This document shows positions 1 through 7,186 of a stretch of DNA of 34,899 bases, one piece after another. Source of the DNA: Anaerolineae bacterium. Its GTDB lineage: Bacteria > Chloroflexota > Anaerolineae > Aggregatilineales > Phototrophicaceae. Position 1 is the first letter of the stretch, and each line of letters opens with the position of its first letter. A model generated the notes under the pieces. The model ran no database searches. It was not told where the DNA came from and worked only from the letters and a program-made list of their open reading frames with translations. The stretch covers positions 1 to 34,899 of the forward strand of contig JAIOHM010000088.1 in NCBI GenBank assembly GCA_019912965.1. The letters are read 5' to 3'. The position numbers were made by a program, and so were the translations under genes.

Positions 1-1
1 T

Positions 2-1255
2 CGCCTTGTAGTGGCATTGGCGAGAGTGATTTCATTGCAGGCCAATTACAATGCCTTGCGTTCCCAGAGCGCACTTACAGATGTCTCCATAAATGGGCTG
101 GAATTAGATCATCTGTTGGAAATTGAACATCCCAATACGACTGTAACTATGGTATTGATTGACCGACAGGGTGATATCCTCTTTAGTAAAGGCGATAGCC
201 CTCAAATAGGACACGATATTCTGTTATGGCCTGGGGTTTCACAGGCGATCACAGGGGAAAGCGGAGTAGTCTTTGAACCAGAAACAGGAGAAGGTGACGT
301 TATTGCCTATGCTCCGGTCCCCAACACTGATTGGGTGCTGGTTATCCGCGAACCCTGGCATTCTTTGACCGTACCTCTGCTGCGGTTTGAGCAGTCAACA
401 CCGCTGATTTTGTTAACAGCTATTGTGATTTCCTTATTGATTCTCTTTTTTGGCATTCGCTTTGTGGTGCAGCCCTTACAAAAATTGGGGGTGCAAGCGA
501 GCCAGATTGGGCAGGGAGACTTCGAGGCTGCCACAATGCCTGTTGGGGGAGTTAAGGAAATCGAAGATCTGCGCCAGACCATCGATCAAATGGCTCGTCA
601 GTTGCAGCGTTATCAGGCTGCTCTGCAAGATTATCTGCGCGCAATTACAGAAACTCAAGAAGAGGAACGGGCACGATTGGGGCGTGAATTACATGACGAA
701 ACCATCCAAACACTTATTGCGCTGAGTCATAAAGCCCAGATGGTACAACGCACCCTTGAACACAATTCGGCACAAACACCCGGACGTGTCGTTGAACTGC
801 GCCAAATGATCGATAGTGCTATTGAAGAGGTGCGCCGGTTTAGTCGCGCATTACGCCCCCTCTACCTTGAAGAATTGGGACTGGAAACTGCGCTGGAAAT
901 GTTGGCTCGCGAAACGGGAGCGGCTTTCCAGATTATGGGTTCGGCCCGTCGTCTTAAAGCAGATAAAGAACTGGCTCTATTCCGTATCGCCCAAGAATCA
1001 CTCAACAATGCGCGACGCCACGCGAATGCCCAAAATCTCTCATTAGAACTCAAATATGCCGAAACCGAAGTCATCCTCCGCATTTGTGATGATGGGAATG
1101 GATTCGAGTTACCATCCACCTTTAACGAACTAACACGAACTGGTCACTTCGGGCTAATGGGAATGCGTGAACGGGTACAGATCGTTGGAGGTCAACTGAA
1201 AATTGCCACATCTCCGTCTCATGGAACAGTAGTCAGTGTAAAAGTCACAATATAA
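2..1255 (+). CDS. NarL-type sensor histidine kinase, 5' partial
   Basis: Membrane sensor kinase of the HisKA_3 (NarL/DegS-like) class. The frame is open to the window edge, so the true start and probably a first membrane helix lie upstream. Numbering from the first in-frame GTG (base 11): a periplasmic or extracellular Cache/PAS-like sensor part at about 20-120 (ends APVPNTDWVLVI), one membrane helix at about 131-153, a HAMP linker at about 152-205, the dimerisation helix with phospho-acceptor H228 in RELHDE, and a HATPase_c domain with the N box around N332-N333, the G1 motif DDGNGF (360-365) and the G2 motif GLMGMRERV (381-389). Such kinases normally phosphorylate a LuxR-type response regulator. 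None is next to it here, so its partner is probably encoded upstream of the window. It ends 23 bases from the convergent transpeptidase gene. The ligand cannot be read from the sequence. Confidence 0.9.
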   Translation, partial: RLVVALARVISLQANYNALRSQSALTDVSINGLELDHLLEIEHPNTTVTMVLIDRQGDILFSKGDSPQIGHDILLWPGVSQAITGESGVVFEPETGEGDVIAYAPVPNTDWVLVIREPWHSLTVPLLRFEQSTPLILLTAIVISLLILFFGIRFVVQPLQKLGVQASQIGQGDFEAATMPVGGVKEIEDLRQTIDQMARQLQRYQAALQDYLRAITETQEEERARLGRELHDETIQTLIALSHKAQMVQRTLEHNSAQTPGRVVELRQMIDSAIEEVRRFSRALRPLYLEELGLETALEMLARETGAAFQIMGSARRLKADKELALFRIAQESLNNARRHANAQNLSLELKYAETEVILRICDDGNGFELPSTFNELTRTGHFGLMGMRERVQIVGGQLKIATSPSHGTVVSVKVTI

Positions 1256-1278
1256 GATATACAGCTAACAATGAAGTG

Positions 1279-2973
1279 CTAGTTTATGACTTGAGGGATT
1301 GTGTCTCTACCCAATTCGCTCTGAGGCTGAAATTCACCGGAAATAATCTCTACAATTGTCCCTTCATCCGCCCACTCAAAAAGAAGTTGCGCGTTATTAT
1401 TCTCTGACATCACACAACCGAGAGTGTAAGGTGCGCCAACATTGCCACCACCGAGGTAAGCACCATTGGGCAGCAATACTGCACCATGAAAGCCATTTAC
1501 CAAACCCGGTGTGACTTCATAAATACCCATAAACCATTGCATTTCCCATTGACCGCATCCGGTATCGCCGCATAACGTGTAACTGCTGCCGTATGCAACC
1601 GCTTCATGGCTCAGTATCTGGAAAATACCAGGCGAAGTTGGCGCTTGTTCAATCCCCGACGAAATTGACCAACTGAACACCTGTTGTCCATTTTCGTAGG
1701 CAACCAGATACTGCGTGTCCAAATTGACGATAATTCGCTTGTTGTTTAGAGGCGGCAACGGCACCGTCACATCGCGCGAAGGCAACTGCAGGGTATCTTC
1801 CGGAGATAAAATACTTAAATCAAATCCCGGATTTGCCGCTTGAATCAAATAGAAAGGAATACCGGTTTTACGAGCAATGCGATAGCCGGTGTCACCTGTC
1901 GTAACCGTATATATAGTTGGATGATAACGGATACGCACCGCTACAGAGTGCTGGTTCTGTGCAATGGCCTGACGCAGGCTCTCAGCCGTTTCGATGGGAT
2001 CAAGGAAACGATTGGCTTCAGCCGCGTGTAAAGCTGCATTCTGTGCCTCGACAAAGGGCGTGATCGCGTCTTCGCGTAGATTCAATCCTGTACTGCTAAC
2101 CTCCAACCAGGAGGTTGCAACTTCACGAGTGGTTGTCCAGGTAATCGATTCATCTCTGAAGGGATCGTATCCATTTAGAGCAAAGGGTTGGCTGGTCAGT
2201 TGGCGTGCTTGTTCGAGGTACGGCGTCGGGTCTGCCACCTGGGGAGGAACTGGTGATGTGACGAGATCAAGTTGCTGCAAGACGACAACATCCGTTGGCG
2301 ATTGCATAAGATTACTCAGCGTCCGATTAATATCCAGATCGTACCCTGCGCGACCCGGAACTCCAATGAGCTGATCGCCTCGCCACTCAAATCCGGCATT
2401 GTATGGTTTGACGTTGATCTGATTTACAAGGCTTATTAGATAAGCTTCAGCCTTAACTTCATCGGCGCTGACCACTGGCTCGACATTGTAGCCAAATGGA
2501 ATACCAGCCATCCCGACACTGCGAGCACGCTCCGCCGTTGCTCTGGCATCCAGTTGCAAACCGATGTCATCGGGCGAAACCCACCACACCCGGTCTCCAT
2601 CTATCAATTGCATCTGAACCTGACTGTCCCAGATTTCGAGCAGTCTTGCCTCGGCTGCATCAATGGACATATCCCCAATCGACATTCCTAATATCCAGAC
2701 ATTTGGGAAAATATGCCCAGCAAGGAGATGGGTAGCGGCAAACAGACTTATCAATACAGCAAGAGCTGTACCGGCGATCTTTACAGCAGTCAACTGATCT
2801 GCAATGGTCTTTCGTCTGATTTCAATCCATTTGGCTTTATAGCCCGAAACGTGAGGTGAAGTGTATTTGTCAAAGCTGTCGGTAGGTGGCAATGCCATCT
2901 GCTTTTGCAGCCGCATGAGATGGCGTTTGCGGGCACGACCGATGTGTGCTGATTCTGCTTTACCTGTTTCCAT
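1279..2973 (-). CDS. Membrane-anchored LysM L,D-transpeptidase (YkuD fold)
   Basis: Cell-wall cross-linking enzyme candidate of 564 residues. In order: a basic cytoplasmic N-terminus (1-63), one membrane helix (about 64-84), a VanW/PG_binding_4-like region (about 92-320), a LysM peptidoglycan-binding motif (about 353-398, ending ILSPEDTLQLPSRD) and a YkuD catalytic domain (about 411-545). The catalytic Cys is C520, with the upstream conserved His at H496 in NGFHGAVLLPNG. The usual S/T-H-G-C signature reads T-L-G-C here, so the His just before the Gly is replaced by Leu, while C520 and H496 remain. C468 and C473 could form a disulfide. A GGGAG ribosome site lies about 9 bases before the ATG at 2973. 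The likely role is making 3-3 peptidoglycan cross-links outside the membrane; loss of activity cannot be excluded. Confidence 0.85.
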   Translation of the reverse strand: METGKAESAHIGRARKRHLMRLQKQMALPPTDSFDKYTSPHVSGYKAKWIEIRRKTIADQLTAVKIAGTALAVLISLFAATHLLAGHIFPNVWILGMSIGDMSIDAAEARLLEIWDSQVQMQLIDGDRVWWVSPDDIGLQLDARATAERARSVGMAGIPFGYNVEPVVSADEVKAEAYLISLVNQINVKPYNAGFEWRGDQLIGVPGRAGYDLDINRTLSNLMQSPTDVVVLQQLDLVTSPVPPQVADPTPYLEQARQLTSQPFALNGYDPFRDESITWTTTREVATSWLEVSSTGLNLREDAITPFVEAQNAALHAAEANRFLDPIETAESLRQAIAQNQHSVAVRIRYHPTIYTVTTGDTGYRIARKTGIPFYLIQAANPGFDLSILSPEDTLQLPSRDVTVPLPPLNNKRIIVNLDTQYLVAYENGQQVFSWSISSGIEQAPTSPGIFQILSHEAVAYGSSYTLCGDTGCGQWEMQWFMGIYEVTPGLVNGFHGAVLLPNGAYLGGGNVGAPYTLGCVMSENNNAQLLFEWADEGTIVEIISGEFQPQSELGRDTIPQVIN

Positions 2974-3162
2974 ACCTATCCGCTCCCGAAGGAATCTCTT
3001 GGTTGCATAGTACGGGTGTCTGCCTTATTTGCACTTACACAGTAGCATAAGTCGGAGTGTTTGCCGCCCGTTGTTCGGCGGGGGCATGAGAGAGCCATTT
3101 GGCGGATGAGTTTACGCGGCTAGATTTCTATACTGAGTGTAAGACGAGGTAGGAGAAAGCCT

Positions 3163-3846
3163 ATGTCCACGCTAATTGGAGTAATGAAACCGATTCTGAG
3201 TAGGGCGGCTTACCGCGCCCTTGTCGACAGAAGTCGATCAACAAAGCAACCTGAAACAGCCAGGTTTACTCGCGCCGACGTGAACCGCATTCTCAACCAA
3301 GTTTGGCGCAACTTCGACCAACTTGCTCCTAGCATTCCACAAGAACGGACATTAGGCGCGAGGATGAATGTGACGCTCGCAGGTATGACGGTGGCATTCT
3401 ACAGTGCGCTTTTAGCGGAAGGGGTAGAGCCAAAAGATTCTATACAACTCACTAATGATACGGCTTGGGTCATTTATAAGCGGTGGGGAATTCTTCCCCG
3501 TCTCCTTTCGTTAGTTCTTGCCCGAACATCCACAGACCGCCTTCGTGTATGTACTGACCTTTTCCGGCGGTTTCCATTCAATCCTCCTAGTTACATCATG
3601 GAGGATCTTCTCGATAAAACTGTTATTTCGTTCAACGTGACCCGTTGCCCCGTAGCTGAATACTTTCGCTCACAGAGGTTACGAGAACTTTGCGTTGGGA
3701 GTTGGTGTAATCAGGACTATGCCCTTGCTGAAATGTGGGGCGGCAAACTCGAACGTAAGCACACGCTTGCGGCGGGTGACGAATACTGCGATTTTCGATG
3801 GACTACTGCTAACAGTGGAATAGATAATGACGGGCATGGTGACTAA
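3163..3846 (+). CDS. L-2-amino-thiazoline-4-carboxylate hydrolase family protein
   Basis: Soluble protein of 227 residues with no membrane helix. The C-terminal half carries the pattern I associate with the ATC hydrolase family (PF14196): a Cys in FNVTRCPVAEYFR, then LCVGSWCNQDYALAE, then a Cys near the end in GDEYCDFRW. Known members open the thiazoline ring of ATC on the way to L-cysteine, but most relatives are uncharacterised and this assignment rests on motif memory only. The start is supported by TAGGAG 7 bases before the ATG. The next gene starts 86 bases downstream on the same strand, and the two may be co-transcribed. The real substrate is unknown. Confidence 0.6.
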   Translation: MSTLIGVMKPILSRAAYRALVDRSRSTKQPETARFTRADVNRILNQVWRNFDQLAPSIPQERTLGARMNVTLAGMTVAFYSALLAEGVEPKDSIQLTNDTAWVIYKRWGILPRLLSLVLARTSTDRLRVCTDLFRRFPFNPPSYIMEDLLDKTVISFNVTRCPVAEYFRSQRLRELCVGSWCNQDYALAEMWGGKLERKHTLAAGDEYCDFRWTTANSGIDNDGHGD

Positions 3847-3932
3847 ACAGAACTGGAGCGTAAAAGCCATCGAGATATCTGACGAATTGCTGGTTTGTGT
3901 TACGGCTATTTCAATAGCCCAAGAGGAAATTT

Positions 3933-4739
3933 ATGAATTTACCGCAGACACAGTCCCTTCAAATTCGTCGTCGATTACGAATCATCCGTGTAACTCGTTA
4001 CATGTTCCGGCATTGGTTGGCAATCGTCGTTGTTTTATTAGGAATCTTAAATGCGCTGCCGTTTCTCGCTCCCGTAGCTATGCGCTTTGGTTGGACAGCC
4101 GGTGGAGACGCAATCTATTTACTCTACTCTCCTCTTTGTCATCAGATGGCTCAACGATCCTTTTTCATATTTGGGCCGAAGGCCATGTATAGCCTCGATG
4201 AGTTACCGCTCAATTTCAACGGAAACAATATTACGGATCTGCTGCTCCTCAAAGCATTTCAGGGCAACTCGGACTTGGGCTGGAAAGTTGCTTGGTCAGA
4301 CCGAATGGTAGCAATGTACGGCGGCATCTGGATTGCTAGCATTGTCTACGGTCTCTTAAGGCGAAAAAGCAACTTTAATTCTATTTCGATATGGATAGCC
4401 CTTCTCCTCACACTGCCAATAACCATAGATGGAATCACCCACATGGTCAGTGATTTGAATGGACTAACAGCAGGATTTCGCTTTAACAACGAGTGGCTTG
4501 CTAAGCTCACGACTCACTCATTGCCGGACAGTTTTTATCAGGGTGACGCCTTTGGTTCTTTCAATTCTTGGATGCGCCTCGCTTCCGGTGTACTGTTCGG
4601 CATAGGAATCGCCGCGTTTGGGTTGCCACTTGTCAATGCGGAAAGCCGCTCTATTGTGAGAACGTTGAGCGAGAAACTTGCGCGATATGATGAACGGATC
4701 GACTACTCTTCGAACGATCATACGCCAAATGGCGCATGA
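3933..4739 (+). CDS. DUF2085-like integral membrane protein
   Basis: Protein of 268 residues with about four or five hydrophobic helices: about 30-50, a second around WIASIVYGLL, a third around WIALLLTLPITIDGI, and one near the C-terminus (SGVLFGIGIAAFGLPLV). It matches the DUF2085 layout through LCHQMAQRSFFIFG (a Cys-His pair after the first helix) and GITHMVSDLNGLTAGFRFNN. The second CxRC-type cysteine motif found in many DUF2085 proteins is absent. In its place reads MVAMYGGIW, so any metal site would be incomplete. The start is supported by GAGG about 5 bases before the ATG. Function is unknown. It probably shares a transcript with the upstream ATC-hydrolase-like gene. Confidence 0.65.
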   Translation: MNLPQTQSLQIRRRLRIIRVTRYMFRHWLAIVVVLLGILNALPFLAPVAMRFGWTAGGDAIYLLYSPLCHQMAQRSFFIFGPKAMYSLDELPLNFNGNNITDLLLLKAFQGNSDLGWKVAWSDRMVAMYGGIWIASIVYGLLRRKSNFNSISIWIALLLTLPITIDGITHMVSDLNGLTAGFRFNNEWLAKLTTHSLPDSFYQGDAFGSFNSWMRLASGVLFGIGIAAFGLPLVNAESRSIVRTLSEKLARYDERIDYSSNDHTPNGA

Positions 4740-4827
4740 GTCAGACCGCGAAACGGCGCATAGGAAAGCCAACAATACAGTTTAAGGTATATACGTGATC
4801 CATTACTGTATACGAAAGGACACTGAT

Positions 4828-6774
4828 GTGATAAACATCAAATCATTTAACCCGACTGTGAGGCTAACGTTCATCACTGGGCTGAGTTTACTGCTTTTTA
4901 CATGGGCGCTGTTAATGACAACTCCGCTACCAGTTTCAGCCGCTGGCGACGCAATCCAGGGAACAATCTGGGTCGCCGATGAGTTTGGGAACAGTCTCAC
5001 TGTAATCAATGCTAACACGAACGAGGTGATTACGACCCTCACCGGTATCGAAGGTCCGCACAATATTCAGGTTTCTCCTGACGGTGCAAGTGTATGGGCA
5101 GTCAGTGGGCATGACTCTACCGCCGTGTTGATCGATGCTCTGACTTATGAACTGATCGGTACTGTGCCTACAGGTGAACATCCTGCCCACATTATCCTGT
5201 CCCCAGATGGAAAAACTGCTTATGTCACAAACAGCGGCGATAACACCGTAACAGCCATTGATGTCACTAGCCTGACAGCAGTTGCGACGATACCTGTCGG
5301 CGAATATCCCCACGGGCTTCGCTCCAGCCCGGATGGACGCTGGATTTACGTGGCGAATACCAATGGCACGACCTTGAGTGTGATCGATACCGCTACAAAC
5401 ACCCGCGTTGCCGATATTGAGGTCGGTCAGCGTCCAGTACAGGTTGCTTTTTCACCAGATGGTGCATTGGTCTATGTCTCACTGAATGCAGAAAATGCTG
5501 TCGCCAAAGTGGATGTAGCATCTCAAACGCTCATTGACACTATCGAGGTCGGGGTTGGCCCTGTTCAGGTATTTGTGACACCTGATGACAGCATCTTGCT
5601 CGTCGCAAATCAAGGGACGGAAGACAATCCCAGCACAACCGTATCCATTATCGACACAGCTTCGTTTTCGGTGGTGAACACGATTGAAACTGGGGTTGGC
5701 GCGCATGGCGTGGTCGTTGAGCCGTCAGGGCAGTACGCCTATATCACTAATCTCTATGAAAACAGCGTATCTGTCCTGGATTTAGCCAACCAGGAGGTTA
5801 TTGCCAGCGTTCAAACTGGCTCAGGGCCTAATGGGATTAGCTTCTCACAGCTTCCGGCATCGCCCGCGCTAAGTATTGAGATCGCTCTGGTGGCGAATAC
5901 AGAATCTTCAGAACCCACAGCTGACGAACATACAGAGCACCACCCAGAGACAGAGGTCACACCCACCCCTCAACCCGATACAAATGCAGATTCGGGAATG
6001 GGTATGGGGGAAATAGGTGGCACGGATATGATGTCGATGATGGATGCGATGATGGGCATAGAAATGTCCGATGAGATGCGCGTCCAAATGGAACAGATGC
6101 GCGGCATGATGGACACGATGATGTCCGGCGAGATGATGCCGGGCATGGATATGATGTCCATGATGGGGCAGATGAGTGAAATCTTGGATGCGATGATGGG
6201 CATAGAAATGTCCGACGAAATGCGTGTCCAAATGGAACAGATGCGCGGCATGATGGACATGATGATGTCCGGCGAGATGATGCCGGGCATGGTCACCACC
6301 CCAGATGCGACGAGTGGTATGGAGATGGAAACTGAGTATTCTGTTGATAATCTCGCGCCGCTGGCATTGGCCTACTACGAAGGTGGGAAAGTCTACTTTA
6401 TTCATCCCGAGGCATCTGATGAGGGAGTAGCTGAAATTCTGACCAACATGATGGGAACGGATGTGCTGGTTGTTCCTAGCCTGGCAGAAGTCCCAGAAGA
6501 ACTTCTCAGCAAAGTTTATGTATTCACTAATGGGGTAGAGGCTATGGGGCCGCTTGGCTACCAACCTGATGTGTTTGACAGCGTGCCCGGTGACGAAGCA
6601 TACACACCACTGCGCTCCATCAACCTCGTAACATGGCAAGAGAATGCAGAAGCACGCGAACTGACCAGTATTCGTGAAATCTTGGAAGCCGAAGAAAATG
6701 GCGAAGTCATAATTGAACATCCTGGTGTAGTCGTCAATATGCCTATCCTAGTCTGGCCTAATGGACAACGCTAG
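4828..6774 (+). CDS. Secreted YVTN beta-propeller protein with Met-rich insert
   Basis: Exported protein of about 648 residues. I choose GTG 4828 because AAAGGA lies 7 bases before it; a longer GTG start at 4795 has no ribosome site. Order: signal peptide ending near PVSAAG (about residue 39); a seven-bladed YVTN/YncE-type propeller (about 40-350, repeats such as VSPDG and SVIDTATN); a Thr-Pro-rich linker with many acidic residues and His; a methionine-rich region (about 391-501, 40 Met) made of two near-identical units; and a C-terminal domain (about 506-648) with VYVFTNGVEAMGPLGYQPDV and VVVNMPILVWPNG. I recall similar C-terminal domains in secreted archaeal and bacterial proteins (possibly DUF7482) with no known role. 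Met-rich stretches in exported proteins often bind Cu(I) or Ag(I), so a copper role is possible but unproven. Confidence 0.85.
   Translation: MINIKSFNPTVRLTFITGLSLLLFTWALLMTTPLPVSAAGDAIQGTIWVADEFGNSLTVINANTNEVITTLTGIEGPHNIQVSPDGASVWAVSGHDSTAVLIDALTYELIGTVPTGEHPAHIILSPDGKTAYVTNSGDNTVTAIDVTSLTAVATIPVGEYPHGLRSSPDGRWIYVANTNGTTLSVIDTATNTRVADIEVGQRPVQVAFSPDGALVYVSLNAENAVAKVDVASQTLIDTIEVGVGPVQVFVTPDDSILLVANQGTEDNPSTTVSIIDTASFSVVNTIETGVGAHGVVVEPSGQYAYITNLYENSVSVLDLANQEVIASVQTGSGPNGISFSQLPASPALSIEIALVANTESSEPTADEHTEHHPETEVTPTPQPDTNADSGMGMGEIGGTDMMSMMDAMMGIEMSDEMRVQMEQMRGMMDTMMSGEMMPGMDMMSMMGQMSEILDAMMGIEMSDEMRVQMEQMRGMMDMMMSGEMMPGMVTTPDATSGMEMETEYSVDNLAPLALAYYEGGKVYFIHPEASDEGVAEILTNMMGTDVLVVPSLAEVPEELLSKVYVFTNGVEAMGPLGYQPDVFDSVPGDEAYTPLRSINLVTWQENAEARELTSIREILEAEENGEVIIEHPGVVVNMPILVWPNGQR
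6042..6292 (+). repeat. In-frame 107-bp direct duplication in Met-rich region
   Basis: Bases 6042-6148 recur at 6186-6292 with a few third-position changes. The period is 144 bp (48 codons), so the frame is kept. Each copy encodes a unit running from DAMMGIEMSDEM to SGEMMPGM. Synonymous differences (for example GAT/GAC, GAG/GAA and CGC/CGT codons) with an almost unchanged protein suggest that selection keeps the Met spacing. Confidence 0.9.
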
Positions 6775-6785
6775 TTTTCTCCGTC

Positions 6786-6816
6786 AATAAGGGAGAGGAA
6801 TATCCTCTTCCTTATT
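6786..6816 (+). terminator. Hairpin downstream of the propeller gene
   Basis: Arms AATAAGGGAGAGGA (6786-6799) and TCCTCTTCCTTATT (6803-6816) pair over 14 positions with one mismatch around a 3-base loop, 12 bases after the stop codon. No clear T-run follows, so it may act as an RNA-stability hairpin or a weak terminator. Confidence 0.5.
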
Positions 6817-6882
6817 GGTAGTTAAGGTAAGGAGAAAATATAGGTGGGTCGAAGATAATAGTTATGGTGAGCTGCATTTCAG

Positions 6883-7068
6883 TTAATCTGTAGAAGCTTG
6901 ATTATTGGTTAGAGATAGGTTTGTCGTATGGAGTTCCGAAATCCACATTTCTATGAGTTTTTCCACATCTTCATTAGGTAGTTCTTGAAGTAATACTGCG
7001 ATGCGTGCCAAGAGTTCTACTCTCCGAGAAGTTAAACGTTCGTTCGTGCCGTCTTGTAACGCAGACAA
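6883..7068 (-). CDS. Possible small protein of unknown function
   Basis: Open frame of 61 codons, predicted to be helical and acidic (LLARIAVLLQELPNEDVEKL), lying between the propeller gene and the large regulator gene. It starts with TTG and has no visible ribosome site. No recognised family. The rest of the 6817-7186 gap shows only AT-rich sequence and a weak hairpin near 7157-7178 (TTTCTCT/AGAGAAA), just downstream of the regulator stop codon. That hairpin could be part of a minus-strand terminator. Confidence 0.3.
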   Translation of the reverse strand: MSALQDGTNERLTSRRVELLARIAVLLQELPNEDVEKLIEMWISELHTTNLSLTNNQASTD

Positions 7069-7186
7069 TTCTTAACCAGCCTTTCTATAAAGTGGGTTAA
7101 GGAAGTATAAATTTAAGACATGCGCTTTCCCTCTCTCTTATGGGAGATTGTTGATTTCTCTCTAAAGATAGAGAAAATATCCAGAG

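Noticed and set aside
5908..6720. Long minus-strand frame of 270 codons with a His-rich middle
   Set aside because: It is the antisense of the Met-rich codons (ATG read as CAT/His) and has no ribosome site; the plus-strand gene explains it.
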